From: Pseudomonas sp. HMWF032
Lineage (GTDB): Bacteria; Pseudomonadota; Gammaproteobacteria; Pseudomonadales; Pseudomonadaceae
Direction: 5' to 3'
Assembly: GCF_003060885.1 (NCBI RefSeq)
Contig: NZ_QAIG01000007.1
Location: forward strand, 121,055-185,054
DNA length: 64,000 nt
Below the pieces are notes generated by a model. That model did no database searches. It saw only the letters and a program-made list of their open reading frames with translations, and had not been told where the DNA came from. The first letter of the stretch is position 1. Every line of letters begins with the position of its first letter. The position numbers and the translations under genes are program-made. This document shows positions 37,016 through 46,151 of this stretch, one piece after another.

Positions 37016-37759
37016 ATGCGCCAGGGCAAACGCTACCTGCTGACCGGAGCCAGTTCTGGCATCGGTGCCGCCCTGGCCCGCGAGCTGGCCAGCCGAGACT
37101 ATGACTTGGCCTTGGCCGCACGCCGCGAAGAAAGCCTGCACCTGCTGGCCGCCGAACTGCAGGCGCGTTTTGCCCGCAAGGTAGTGGTATTGCCACTGGA
37201 TGTAACCGACTACGACGCCTGCCAGGATGCCGTAGGCTTGGCGGCCAATGCACTCGGCGGACTGGACGGGATTATTGCCAACGCCGGCATCGCCCTAACT
37301 GGAAAAGCCGGCGGTGGCCACTTCAAGCGCGCTCGACTGACCGTGGAAACCAACCTGATCGGCGCCATTGCCTGCCTGGATGCCGCCTGCGCGCTGTTTC
37401 GCCAGCAAGGTCACGGCCATCTGGTTGCCGTCGCCTCGGTCGCCGGCAAACGCGGCCTGCCGCATACGGCGGCCTACTCGGCAAGCAAGGCCGGCCTGAT
37501 CAGCTACATGGAAGCCACCCGCGCCGAACTGTTGGGCAAGAACATCGATACCACGCTGCTGCTGCCGGGCTTTATCGACACGCCACTGAACAGCGATATG
37601 GCCAGTCGGCCATTCCTGATTGGCGTGGAACGCGGCGCAGCGCTGATCGCCAAGCACATCGACAAACGCCGTGTCAGCGCCTACGTGCCTGGCTGGCCCT
37701 GGGCGCTACTAGGCCGTGTGCTGCCCTACCTTCCCACCTCAATGATTGGCAAATTCTGA
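37016..37759 (+). CDS. Short-chain dehydrogenase/reductase
   Basis: A 247-residue classical SDR with TGASSGIGAAL, NAGIA, the catalytic Ser in VASVAGKRG and YSASKAG. Arg residues after the second strand (AARREE) suggest NADP use. Substrate unknown. A late hydrophobic patch near the C-terminus (PGWPWALLGRVLPYLP) is like that of membrane-associated SDRs. It overlaps the next gene by one base (TGATG), indicating coupling. Confidence 0.87.
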   Translation: MRQGKRYLLTGASSGIGAALARELASRDYDLALAARREESLHLLAAELQARFARKVVVLPLDVTDYDACQDAVGLAANALGGLDGIIANAGIALTGKAGGGHFKRARLTVETNLIGAIACLDAACALFRQQGHGHLVAVASVAGKRGLPHTAAYSASKAGLISYMEATRAELLGKNIDTTLLLPGFIDTPLNSDMASRPFLIGVERGAALIAKHIDKRRVSAYVPGWPWALLGRVLPYLPTSMIGKF

Positions 37760-38211
37760 TGGACCTGCAGATCGACGACTTCTACAAAGATGCCGCTGCT
37801 GGCCTGCTGGCGCTGTATCAGGCATTTCCCAGCAAAGTCGCGCTGTATGTTGAAGACCTGATCGGCCGTGAAGAGCCGGACGAGTTCGGCCTGCCCACAC
37901 CACGTCATCAAAGCTGCCTGGGCGCCCTGCTGTGGCTGGCCGAGGAAGGCTATATCCGCTTTGACTCCACCATCGGTTACGACGCCCTTGATCAAGCCGT
38001 ACTCAGCGAAAAAGGTTTCCTGCGCCTGACTCGCGGCGTACCTCACGCCCTGCGCGAGGGCGAAGCATTACCACCCAGCGTGCGCCGCGTGCATGCCACC
38101 CTGGCCTTTCAACTGCGCGAAGCGCTGGGCCAACGTCATGGCGAACGCGTCGCTCGCCTCACCCGCCTGCTATTCGAATCCAACCTGAACAGCGCAAACG
38201 ACATAGTTTGA
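37759..38211 (+). CDS. Conserved protein, unknown function
   Basis: A 150-residue soluble protein coupled to the SDR gene (TGATG). It starts with MDLQIDDFYKDAAAGLLALYQAFP and has a winged-helix-like section (LGALLWLAEEGYIRFDSTIGYDALDQAVLSEKGFL). That pattern suggests a DNA- or protein-binding winged helix, but no recognised regulator family fits. It has no membrane segment. Its place before htpX is, from memory, conserved in pseudomonads. No function is assigned. Confidence 0.75.
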   Translation: MDLQIDDFYKDAAAGLLALYQAFPSKVALYVEDLIGREEPDEFGLPTPRHQSCLGALLWLAEEGYIRFDSTIGYDALDQAVLSEKGFLRLTRGVPHALREGEALPPSVRRVHATLAFQLREALGQRHGERVARLTRLLFESNLNSANDIV

Positions 38212-38223
38212 AATAGTCGCCAG

Positions 38224-38253
38224 GTTGAAGTGCCTGGGCGCGCGCCCTTATAT
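38224..38253 (+). promoter_or_regulatory. Possible sigma-32 heat-shock promoter of htpX
   Basis: GTTGAAG (38224-38230), 14 bases, then CCCTTATAT (38245-38253) is close to the heat-shock consensus CTTGAAA - CCCCATNT. It would give a leader of about 95 bases before htpX. Confidence 0.5.
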
Positions 38254-38356
38254 AGCCGTCATAACCGTCAATGGCCGTTGAAAACTAGGTGAAACAGCCA
38301 AAACAAGGTTTTCAGCGGCCTGACAGATCGTTCCCCGTGAGGAGTCTCAATACACC

Positions 38357-39232
38357 ATGATGCGCATTATGCTGTTCCTGGCCACCAACATTGCGGTGTT
38401 GATCATCGCCAGCATCACCCTGAAACTGCTCGGGGTTGACCGCTTTACCGGCCAGAACTATGGAAGCCTGCTGGTTTTCTGCGCCGTGTTCGGTTTTGCC
38501 GGTTCGCTGATTTCGCTGTTCCTCTCCAAGTGGATGGCGAAGATGAGCACCAAAACCGAAATCATCACCCAACCGCGCACCCGCCACGAACAATGGCTGC
38601 TGCAGACAGTCGAAGAGCTGTCCCGTGAAGCCGGGATCAAGATGCCAGAAGTGGGCATCTTCCCGGCCTACGAGTCCAACGCCTTCGCCACTGGCTGGAA
38701 CAAGAACGACGCTCTGGTCGCCGTCAGCCAGGGCCTGCTGGAACGTTTCTCGCCTGATGAAGTGCGTGCCGTACTGGCTCACGAAATCGGCCACGTAGCC
38801 AATGGCGACATGGTCACCCTGGCGCTGATCCAGGGCGTGGTGAACACCTTCGTGATGTTCTTCGCACGGATCTTCGGCAACTTCGTTGACCGCGTGATTC
38901 TGAAGAACGAGGGCGAAGGCCACGGTATCGGCTACATCATCGCGACCATCTTCGCCGAGCTTGTTTTGGGCATCCTGGCCAGCATCATCGTCATGTGGTT
39001 TTCGCGTAAGCGCGAATTCAAGGCCGATGAAGCCGGCGCCCGCCTGGCTGGCACTGGCGCAATGATCGCCGCCCTGCAACGCTTGCGCGCCGAGCAGGAA
39101 GTACCGGTCACCATGCCCAGCAGCCTGACTGCTTTCGGCATTAACGGTGGTCTGAAGAATGGCCTGGCTGGCCTGCTGATGACCCACCCGCCACTGGAAG
39201 TACGTATCGAAGCCCTGCGCCAGCGTGGCTAA
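38357..39232 (+). CDS. htpX: Membrane metalloprotease HtpX
   Basis: A 291-residue inner-membrane zinc protease that clears misfolded membrane proteins, together with FtsH. There are two N-terminal membrane helices (about 5-25 and 36-56). The zinc motif HEIGH is at about 142-146, two further hydrophobic segments (about 155-180 and 193-215) follow, and the third ligand Glu lies in [10 protein letters not shown]. Length and order are normal. GAGGAG lies a little far from the first of two adjacent ATGs. Confidence 0.96.
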   Translation: MMRIMLFLATNIAVLIIASITLKLLGVDRFTGQNYGSLLVFCAVFGFAGSLISLFLSKWMAKMSTKTEIITQPRTRHEQWLLQTVEELSREAGIKMPEVGIFPAYESNAFATGWNKNDALVAVSQGLLERFSPDEVRAVLAHEIGHVANGDMVTLALIQGVVNTFVMFFARIFGNFVDRVILKNEGEGHGIGYIIATIFAELVLGILASIIVMWFSRKREFKADEAGARLAGTGAMIAALQRLRAEQEVPVTMPSSLTAFGINGGLKNGLAGLLMTHPPLEVRIEALRQRG

Positions 39233-39247
39233 GTACTGCAGCAACGC

Positions 39248-39275
39248 AAAAGGCGGCCACAGGCCGCCTTTTTCT
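39248..39275. terminator. Terminator between htpX and tpm
   Basis: AAAAGGCGGCC and GGCCGCCTTTTT pair with a three-base loop and flanking A and T runs, serving both convergent genes. Confidence 0.9.
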
Positions 39276-39277
39276 TT

Positions 39278-39940
39278 TCAGGTTTCAGTCTTACACACGC
39301 GATAGACCCGCTCATCCAAACGCTCAAGACCGTGCTTGAGGAACTTCCAGTTCTCACCCAGTACATCGATGCACTCCAGCACGTGCAACTGCCAGCGCTC
39401 TGCCAACAACTGCTGCACCTCGGCATCACCCACGGCGAAGGGCGGTCCTGGCATCTTCTCCTGATCATAATCCAGGGTCACCAGCAGCCCCTGGCAACCG
39501 CTCGGCAAAACCTGCGCCAGGTGCGCCACATAACGGGCGCGCATCTCGGCAGGCAAGGCGATCAGCGCGGCGCGGTCATATAGTGCGGCGCAACCAGCCA
39601 GCTGCTGCGCGCTGAGGGCAAAGAAGTCCCCGCAATAGATCTCCAGATTGCCCGCCTGGTAATGCCTGAATACGCCAACATCACTGACCAACGGTTGCAG
39701 CCCATGCTCCGTGAAAAAATCCTCGACCGCACGCTGCGCCAGCTCCACCCCCACCACCTGATGACCCTGACCTGCCAACCAGGCCAGATCCAGGCTCTTG
39801 CCACATAACGGCACCAGCACCCGTGCGCCTTCGGGTACCCCCAACGCTGGCCAGTAACGCTGCAGGTAAGGATTGACCTCGGGCAGATGAAAACCAATTT
39901 CACTGCGCGCCCATCGCGCCTGCCAGAACTCTGCGTGCAT
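39278..39940 (-). CDS. tpm: Thiopurine S-methyltransferase
   Basis: A 220-residue SAM-dependent methyltransferase. It starts [24 protein letters not shown], the typical Tpm opening, followed by [21 protein letters not shown] (SAM motif), [14 protein letters not shown] and [10 protein letters not shown]. In pseudomonads it methylates thiopurines and metalloid oxyanions such as tellurite and selenite. The ATG at 39940 follows AGGAGG and agrees with the family start; the frame runs further upstream without support. Neighbour of htpX, as recalled for P. aeruginosa. Confidence 0.94.
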   Translation of the reverse strand: MHAEFWQARWARSEIGFHLPEVNPYLQRYWPALGVPEGARVLVPLCGKSLDLAWLAGQGHQVVGVELAQRAVEDFFTEHGLQPLVSDVGVFRHYQAGNLEIYCGDFFALSAQQLAGCAALYDRAALIALPAEMRARYVAHLAQVLPSGCQGLLVTLDYDQEKMPGPPFAVGDAEVQQLLAERWQLHVLECIDVLGENWKFLKHGLERLDERVYRVCKTET

Positions 39941-40111
39941 ACCGCCTCCTGTAGAAACTGAGCCGCTGATCCTGCCGCAAAGCGGCTGCAAGGCCAAGGA
40001 CTTCGTCCTGCGAGAATACATCTACAAAGACGATAAAAAATCCCTGATATTTCCGCTTTTATATGCAACTTACCTGATTAAAAATTGCGGGCAATCGCTC
40101 AGGAGTCCGTC

Positions 40112-40882
40112 ATGCCCCTACCCAGCCTGTTTATCTCCCACGGCTCACCCATGCTGGCACTGCAACCCGGTGCCAGTGGCCCCGCCCTCGCCCACCTGGC
40201 TCAGCAACTGCAGCGCCCGCGAGCCATCCTGGTGGTTTCTGCGCACTGGGAAAGTCAGGACTTGCGGGTAGGCGGCGCGGTAAAACCCGAAACCTGGCAT
40301 GACTTCCGCGGCTTTCCGGCCGAGCTCTACCGGGTGCAATACCCCGCGCCGGGTGCCCCGCAACTGGCGGCCGAGATTGCCGAGCGACTGACGCAAACCG
40401 GCCTGCCCACCCAGCTTGATGCCGAACGCCCGTTGGACCACGGCGCCTGGGTACCCCTGACATTGATGTACCCGCAGGCCGATATTCCGGTGCTGCAGCT
40501 TTCGCTGCCCAGCCGACAAGGCCCAGCCTTGCAGCGCAGGGTCGGTCAGGCACTGGCGGGGTTGCGCGAGGACGGCGTGCTGCTGATCGGCTCCGGCAGC
40601 ATCACCCACAACCTCGGTGAGCTGGACTGGCAAGCCGGTCCGGAACAGGCCGCCCCCTGGGCCAAGGCCTTTCGCGACTGGGTGGTGGAGAAACTGGCCG
40701 CACAGGACAATGCAGCCCTCGACGACTATCGCCGGCAGGCCCCCTACGCCACACGCAGTCATCCCAGCGACGAACACCTGCTACCGCTTTTCTTTGCCGC
40801 AGGTGCAGGCGGGCAATTCAAGGTCGAGCACAGCGGCTTTACCTTGGGAGCACTGGGAATGGACATCTACAGCTTCAGCTGA
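40112..40882 (+). CDS. DODA-type class III extradiol dioxygenase
   Basis: A 256-residue enzyme of the LigB/DODA family (YgiD-like). The metal ligands and active-site His lie in FISHGSPMLAL, VSAHWES, LDHGAWVPLTLMYP and HPSDEHLLPLFFA. YgiD-type proteins open the ring of DOPA or related catechols in vitro; the natural substrate in Pseudomonas is unknown. AGGAG precedes the ATG at 40112. Single gene, with a terminator 88 bases on. Confidence 0.92.
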   Translation: MPLPSLFISHGSPMLALQPGASGPALAHLAQQLQRPRAILVVSAHWESQDLRVGGAVKPETWHDFRGFPAELYRVQYPAPGAPQLAAEIAERLTQTGLPTQLDAERPLDHGAWVPLTLMYPQADIPVLQLSLPSRQGPALQRRVGQALAGLREDGVLLIGSGSITHNLGELDWQAGPEQAAPWAKAFRDWVVEKLAAQDNAALDDYRRQAPYATRSHPSDEHLLPLFFAAGAGGQFKVEHSGFTLGALGMDIYSFS

Positions 40883-40969
40883 TTCACCCTTGAGCGAACC
40901 AATCCGCCCCTACCCAGCTCGCATACCGCAAAAAACTGAACTCATCGCGACAGCAAAAACTCAACGAAT

Positions 40970-41001
40970 AAAAAAGCCCCGCATTAAGAGGGGCTTTTTT
41001 A
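40970..41001. terminator. Terminator between dioxygenase and helicase genes
   Basis: AAAAAAGCCCC and GGGGCTTTTTT form a strong stem with a nine-base loop, usable by both convergent genes. Confidence 0.9.
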
Positions 41002-41013
41002 TTCAACGAAGAA

Positions 41014-42702
41014 TCAATCTTCGCGGTAACGACGCAGCTTCAGCGGCTTACCACCTACGCGGGTATCCTTCAGCTTACCCAGCAGACGCTCAAGACCCTC
41101 TTCCGGTAGCTCGACCAGGCTGAAGCTCTCGCGTACCTGAATACGGCCGATGTCCTCACGAGCCAGACCACCTTCATTGAGGATGGCGCCGAGTAGGTTC
41201 TTCGCAGCGATACCATCGCGCGCGCCCAATGCGGTGCGGCAACGCGCACGGCCTTCGGCCAGCGGTACCGGCGCACGACGCTCGCGGCTGCCGTCACGCT
41301 CAGGACGATCGCCACGGTCACTGCGCTCGCTACGTTCACGCGGCGCGCTGCTGCCGCTACCCGGCACCAGCGGCTGATCGCGCTCCACTTCCGCCAAGGT
41401 CAGGGCCTGACCATTGGTGGCTTTGCGCAACAGCGCGGCGGCCAAGGCACGCGGGCTGCAGCCGATGTCAGCGGTCAGGCGATCCAGCAGGTCACCGTGG
41501 CTGGCTTCAGCATCGGCCACCAGCGGTGCCAGGCTGTTGGTCAGTTTCTTGATGCGCGCGTCCAACACTTGCTGAGCGTTCGGCAGCTTCACTTCACCCA
41601 CTTTCTGCCCGGTCACACGCTCGATCACTTGCAGCATGCGGCGCTCACGCGGGGTGACCAGCAGCAGCGCACGACCGGTACGGCCCGCACGGCCGGTACG
41701 ACCGATACGGTGCACGTAGGATTCCGGGTCATACGGCATGTCCACGTTCATCACGTGGGTGATACGCGGCACGTCAAGACCACGGGCAGCGACGTCGGTG
41801 GCGATGACGATGTCCAGACGGCCATCTTTCAGCGAGTCGATCACGCGCTCACGCTGGTTCTGCGCAATGTCACCGTTCAGGGCAGCAGCCTTGTAGCCTT
41901 TGGCTTCCAACGCGGCGGCCAGATCCAGGGTGGCTTGTTTGGTGCGTACGAAACCGATCAAGGCATCGAACTCTTCGACTTCCAGCAGACGCAGGACGGC
42001 GGCGTGCTTCTGGTCGGCGTGAACCATCAGGTGCGCCTGCTCAATCGCCGTTACGGTCTGGGTCTTGGAGGCGATCTTGATGTGCTGCGGCTCACGCAGG
42101 TGCTTTTCTGCGATGGCGCGGATCGAGTGCGGCAGGGTCGCGGAGAACAGCACGCTCTGACGGCTGGCCGGCATGGCTTCGAAGATTACTTCGAGGTCAT
42201 CCATAAAGCCCAGCTTGAGCATTTCGTCGGCTTCATCGAGTACCAGGTACTGAATGGTCGACAGCACTTTCTCATCGCGACGCAGGTGGTCAACCAGACG
42301 ACCCGGCGTGGCGACAATCACTTGCGCACCCTGACGAATGGCTTTGAGCTGCGGGCCCATCGGCGCGCCGCCATACACGGCAACGACGTTCAAACCCGGC
42401 ATCTGCTTGGAATAGGTTTCAAACGCGGTGGCCACTTGCAGGGCCAGCTCACGGGTTGGCGCGAGGATCAGCGCCTGCGGCTCACGCTTGGCCGGGTCGA
42501 TTTTCGACAGAATCGGCAGGGCGAATGCCGCGGTTTTACCGGTGCCGGTCTGGGCCTGGCCGATCATGTCCTGGCCGGACAGAATCACGGGAATGGCTTG
42601 TGCCTGAATTGGCGACGGCTCTTCGTAACCAACAGCGGTCAGTGCAGCGAGAATATTGGAATTGAGTCCGAGTGCGGCGAAGCCGCCGGTTTCCTGGGTC
42701 AT
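41014..42702 (-). CDS. deaD: DEAD-box RNA helicase DeaD/CsdA
   Basis: A 562-residue ATP-dependent RNA helicase for ribosome assembly and mRNA turnover in the cold. The Q motif (F-x17-GYEEPSPIQAQAIP), AQTGTGKTAAFALP (Walker A), PTRELALQ, DEADEMLKLGF, SATLP, TDVAARGLDVPRI and HRIGRTGRAG are all present. After the two RecA domains come a dimerisation region, an Arg-, Asp- and Ser-rich linker (about 440-480) and a C-terminal DbpA-type RNA-binding domain. The ATG at 42702 follows GAGG. A leader of about 200 bases is likely, as for other cold-shock helicases. Confidence 0.95.
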   Translation of the reverse strand: MTQETGGFAALGLNSNILAALTAVGYEEPSPIQAQAIPVILSGQDMIGQAQTGTGKTAAFALPILSKIDPAKREPQALILAPTRELALQVATAFETYSKQMPGLNVVAVYGGAPMGPQLKAIRQGAQVIVATPGRLVDHLRRDEKVLSTIQYLVLDEADEMLKLGFMDDLEVIFEAMPASRQSVLFSATLPHSIRAIAEKHLREPQHIKIASKTQTVTAIEQAHLMVHADQKHAAVLRLLEVEEFDALIGFVRTKQATLDLAAALEAKGYKAAALNGDIAQNQRERVIDSLKDGRLDIVIATDVAARGLDVPRITHVMNVDMPYDPESYVHRIGRTGRAGRTGRALLLVTPRERRMLQVIERVTGQKVGEVKLPNAQQVLDARIKKLTNSLAPLVADAEASHGDLLDRLTADIGCSPRALAAALLRKATNGQALTLAEVERDQPLVPGSGSSAPRERSERSDRGDRPERDGSRERRAPVPLAEGRARCRTALGARDGIAAKNLLGAILNEGGLAREDIGRIQVRESFSLVELPEEGLERLLGKLKDTRVGGKPLKLRRYRED

Positions 42703-42926
42703 GGGTCTGCCTCTAGTGCATCCGCAAAGACCCATGTTCCAAAGCTGCGCATGCCGTGTAAGACCCGAAAGTCACCCTGGCAGCTCTGTCGGCGGGGATT
42801 TGCGAAAACATGGTGATAAATGAATCGTCAAGGATAGCCCGCGCTGGGCGGACTGGCTGCCGAAGTCAAGCTTCGGGCGATTTGCACTACCTGAACGTGG
42901 CCAAAAATTGACCGGCGCGCACTATA
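42703..42926 (-). promoter_or_regulatory. Probable deaD promoter and long leader
   Basis: On the minus strand TATAGT at 42921-42926 is followed by the GC-rich discriminator GCGCGCC, the same seven bases as in the tRNA promoter at 28563. No good -35 is seen. This predicts an untranslated leader of about 205 bases. The 42703-43066 gap otherwise holds no ORF. Confidence 0.4.
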
Positions 42927-43066
42927 CCGGAAAACCTGGCCGATGTGCTGGTTTTTCCATAAATAGCGCTTGGCCCACGCCAAATCGTCATGCTCTGGTA
43001 GCCTGCAGATGGCACGCTGTAGTAGCACAGCGCTTACCCATAACCTGCCTACAAGGACTCACCACC

Positions 43067-43858
43067 ATGACCCAAAGCACCAGCGGCCGCGTGAGCCGCG
43101 AAAAACGCGACCAGATCATGTTGATCGGCCTGGGCCGATCGAGCAAGCGCAATGCCTTCGACATGCCCATGCTCGATGACCTGTGCCGGGCCTACGGTGA
43201 GTTCGAACGCGACAGCGAGGCACGGGTGGCACTGGTATTTGCCCATGGTGAACACTTCACCGCAGGCCTGGACCTGGCCAATGTGGCCGCACAGTTTGCC
43301 GCCGGCTGGAAGATACCTGAAGACGGCTGCGATCCCTGGGGCGTGTTTGGCGGACCGCGCGTCAGCAAGCCGGTGATCGTGGCCGCACAAGGTTACTGCT
43401 ACACCATCGGCATCGAACTGATGCTCGCTTCAGACATCAACCTGTGTGCCAGCAACACCCGCTTCGCGCAGATGGAAGTGCAGCGTGGCATCTTCCCGTT
43501 CGGCGGCGCCACCTTGCGCATGCACCAGAGCGCCGGTTGGGGCAATGCCATGCGCTGGCTGCTGACCGGGGATGAGTTTGACGCCCACGAGGCCTATCGC
43601 CTGGGACTGGTGCAGGAAGTGGTGGCCAGCGAAGAGTTGCTGCCCAAGGCGCTGTGGCTGGCCGAACGCATCGCCGCACAAGCGCCACTGGGTGTTCAGG
43701 CCACCCTGGCTTCCGCCCGTCAGGCGATAGTGGAAGGCCCGAATGCTGCTGCCGCCAGCCTGCATAAAACCGTCACACGACTGATGGCCAGTGAAGATGC
43801 GCAGGAAGGTGTGCGAGCCATGCTGGAGCGCCGTCCGGGCGACTTTAAAGGGCGTTGA
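43067..43858 (+). CDS. Enoyl-CoA hydratase/isomerase family (crotonase) protein
   Basis: A 263-residue crotonase-fold protein that acts on CoA thioesters. It has the oxyanion-hole patterns HGEHFTAGLDLANV and GYCYTIGIELMLASDINLCA. The usual Glu of ECH at the first catalytic position appears as part of MEVQRGIFPFGGATLR, so hydratase and isomerase cannot be told apart. AAGGA precedes the ATG at 43067; the frame is open further upstream. From memory it corresponds to PA2841, next to the same helicase. Confidence 0.87.
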   Translation: MTQSTSGRVSREKRDQIMLIGLGRSSKRNAFDMPMLDDLCRAYGEFERDSEARVALVFAHGEHFTAGLDLANVAAQFAAGWKIPEDGCDPWGVFGGPRVSKPVIVAAQGYCYTIGIELMLASDINLCASNTRFAQMEVQRGIFPFGGATLRMHQSAGWGNAMRWLLTGDEFDAHEAYRLGLVQEVVASEELLPKALWLAERIAAQAPLGVQATLASARQAIVEGPNAAAASLHKTVTRLMASEDAQEGVRAMLERRPGDFKGR

Positions 43859-43864
43859 GCTTGA

Positions 43865-44638
43865 TCAAGTCGCCGGACGTACCGCTTTGATCAACGACTC
43901 CAGCGAATAACCGAACTGTGGCGCCAGCAGCTCATTACGGCGCCGCAGTTCGGCAAAGTCGATGTCCTGCTCCAGATCCGCCGGCACCAGCAATACCACA
44001 TTGCCCTCTTTTACTGGGCACTCCCAGTAATGCCGATGGTAGAGGCCGCGCAGCAGCGGCGCGCCGAGGGGTTTGCCGTCATTGCCGGCCCACTGATTGA
44101 TGATCAGCCAGCCACCAGGGTTGAGCTGCTTCTGGCAGTTTTCCAGGAAGCGCCAGGCCAGATGCCCGGTCGCCGGACCATGATCGGTGTACAGGTCGAC
44201 AAACAGCAGGTCGGTTTTCTCGGCACTTTCCAGAAGATCCAGCGCATCGCCGATACGGATGGTCAGGCGCGCGTCATCGGTCAGCCCCATATGCTCCATG
44301 GCCAGGCGCGGCACATCGGCACGCAGTTCGATCACCTCAACATCATCCAGCGGCAGAAACTTCAGGCAGGCCTGCGTCAGGTTGCCGGCACCAAGACCGA
44401 GAAACAGCGCGCTTTCCGGCTGTTCATGGCACAGTGCACCAAGCAGCATGGCGCGGGTGTAGTCATACTCCAGCCAGCTGGGATCCGGCATATAGACGCA
44501 GCTCTGCTCAATCGCTTCACCGAATTCAAGAAAGCGGTAAGCGCCCATTTCGACCACCTGAATCACCCCGAAGGCATCGTGCACTTCGGCGATCAACAGC
44601 GGGTCCGGCATCTGCCCAACCGGAGGTAAACCTGGCAT
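43865..44638 (-). CDS. Spermidine-synthase-like methyltransferase-fold protein
   Basis: A 257-residue protein with a Rossmann core: ALFLGLGAGNLTQACLKFLP (nucleoside-binding Gly motif), DVEVIELRADVPRLA and DLLFVDLYTDHGPA, as in the SpeE-like proteins. It lacks the exact aminopropyltransferase motifs that can be recalled for true SpeE, so the activity is uncertain. The ATG at 44638 is chosen with GGAG eight bases before; an ATG at 44611 is the alternative. Convergent with the crotonase gene, six bases apart. Confidence 0.78.
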   Translation of the reverse strand: MPGLPPVGQMPDPLLIAEVHDAFGVIQVVEMGAYRFLEFGEAIEQSCVYMPDPSWLEYDYTRAMLLGALCHEQPESALFLGLGAGNLTQACLKFLPLDDVEVIELRADVPRLAMEHMGLTDDARLTIRIGDALDLLESAEKTDLLFVDLYTDHGPATGHLAWRFLENCQKQLNPGGWLIINQWAGNDGKPLGAPLLRGLYHRHYWECPVKEGNVVLLVPADLEQDIDFAELRRRNELLAPQFGYSLESLIKAVRPAT

Positions 44639-44801
44639 CCCGCACACTCCACCGTGACATCCCCGACCATTTCGGTCAGAGGAAAGGCGCTAATTGTCAT
44701 TGAGGCACCCTCCCCTGGTCACGCGATAATTTGCCGCAGTCGGGGACGCCGAGTTCGTCGCTATACGGCTACAACAATAAAAACGATTATCGAGGTTTGC
44801 C

Positions 44802-46151
44802 ATGTACGCGATCATCGGTGCCGGCCCCATGGGGCTGTGTACAGCACGTCAACTGCACAAGCACGGCATCGACTTTGTCGGTTTCGAACAGCACTGCGAT
44901 GTTGGCGGCTTATGGGATATCGATAATCCGCACAGCACCATGTATGACTCGGCGCACCTGATTTCCTCCAAGGGCACCACCCAGTTCAGCGAGTTCCCGA
45001 TGCGCGACGAGGTGGCCCCTTACCCGCATCACAGCGAAATGCGCCGCTACTTCCGCGACTATGCCGCGCATTTCGGCCTGTATGCGCACTACCAGTTCAA
45101 CACCCGGGTGGTCGATATCCAGCGTCTGAACAAGGGCTGGAAGCTGATCAGCGAACAGCACGGCGTGCAGCGTGAATGGCACGTCGATGGCGTACTGATC
45201 GCCAATGGCACCCTGCACACGGCCAACCAGCCGGCGCTTCCAGGCAACTTCAGCGGCGAACTGATGCACTCCAGCGCCTACCGCTCGGCAGCCGTGTTCG
45301 ACGGTAAGCGCGTGCTGGTGATCGGCTGTGGCAACTCCGCCTGCGATATCGCCGTAGACGCCGTGCACCGAGCGGCCTCGGTAGATATCTCGGTACGCCG
45401 TGGTTACTACTTCCTGCCCAAGTTCACCTTGGGCCGCCCCACCGACACGCTGGGTGGGGCGATCAAGCTACCGCGCCCGCTCAAGCAGCTGTTCGACGGC
45501 CTGCTAGTGCGTGCACTGGTCGGCAAGCCGTCGCACTACGGCCTGCCGGACCCTGATTACAAACTTTACGAATCACACCCGGTGATGAACTCCCTGGTGC
45601 TGCATTACCTCGGCCATGGCGATATCAAGGCACGCCGGGATGTGGCCAAGGTTGATGGCCTGCAGGTGACCTTCAGCGATGGTGAACAGGCCGAATACGA
45701 CCTGATTCTGCAAGGCACCGGCTATACGCTCAACTACCCCTTTATCGACCGCGCTCACCTCAACTGGCCGAGCCAGGCCGGCGCGCCGCAGCTGTACCTG
45801 AACGTGTTCCACCCCGAGTACGACAACCTGTTCATGATGGGCATGGTCGAGGCCTCGGGCCTGGGCTGGCAGGGCCGCGACGAGCAGGCCGAGCTGGTGG
45901 CATTGGTGATTCGCCAACAGCAGCAAGGCAGCGTCGCCGCCCGCGACTTCCGCCGCCTGGTGCAGGCGCGCAGTGCACAACGCCTGGATGGCGGCTATAG
46001 CTACCTGAAGCTGGAGCGCATGGCCTATTACGTGCACAAGGACAGCTACCGCGCGAGTGTGAAGCAGCACATCGCTGAACTGCAGCAGAACCTGCCGCCA
46101 CTGAACTCAATCACTGCCCAGGAAAACCACGATGCCTGCCGTCAATCTTGA
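44802..46151 (+). CDS. Flavin-containing monooxygenase
   Basis: A 449-residue FAD/NADPH monooxygenase. The FAD motif GAGPMGL is at about residue 6. The FMO fingerprint FxGxxxHxxxY is seen as FSGELMHSSAY, followed by the NADPH motif VIGCGNSACDIA. It would insert oxygen at nitrogen, sulfur or carbonyl carbon of a small substrate. Its 3' end overlaps the next transporter gene by 20 bases, and three more genes follow with overlaps of one to four bases, so it leads a five-gene operon. CGAGG precedes the ATG. Substrate unknown. Confidence 0.88.
   Translation: MYAIIGAGPMGLCTARQLHKHGIDFVGFEQHCDVGGLWDIDNPHSTMYDSAHLISSKGTTQFSEFPMRDEVAPYPHHSEMRRYFRDYAAHFGLYAHYQFNTRVVDIQRLNKGWKLISEQHGVQREWHVDGVLIANGTLHTANQPALPGNFSGELMHSSAYRSAAVFDGKRVLVIGCGNSACDIAVDAVHRAASVDISVRRGYYFLPKFTLGRPTDTLGGAIKLPRPLKQLFDGLLVRALVGKPSHYGLPDPDYKLYESHPVMNSLVLHYLGHGDIKARRDVAKVDGLQVTFSDGEQAEYDLILQGTGYTLNYPFIDRAHLNWPSQAGAPQLYLNVFHPEYDNLFMMGMVEASGLGWQGRDEQAELVALVIRQQQQGSVAARDFRRLVQARSAQRLDGGYSYLKLERMAYYVHKDSYRASVKQHIAELQQNLPPLNSITAQENHDACRQS

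Noticed and set aside
35549..37141. 530-codon open frame on the minus strand across alaA
   Set aside because: It lies fully antisense to the well-conserved alaA gene and has the composition of a GC-rich shadow frame.
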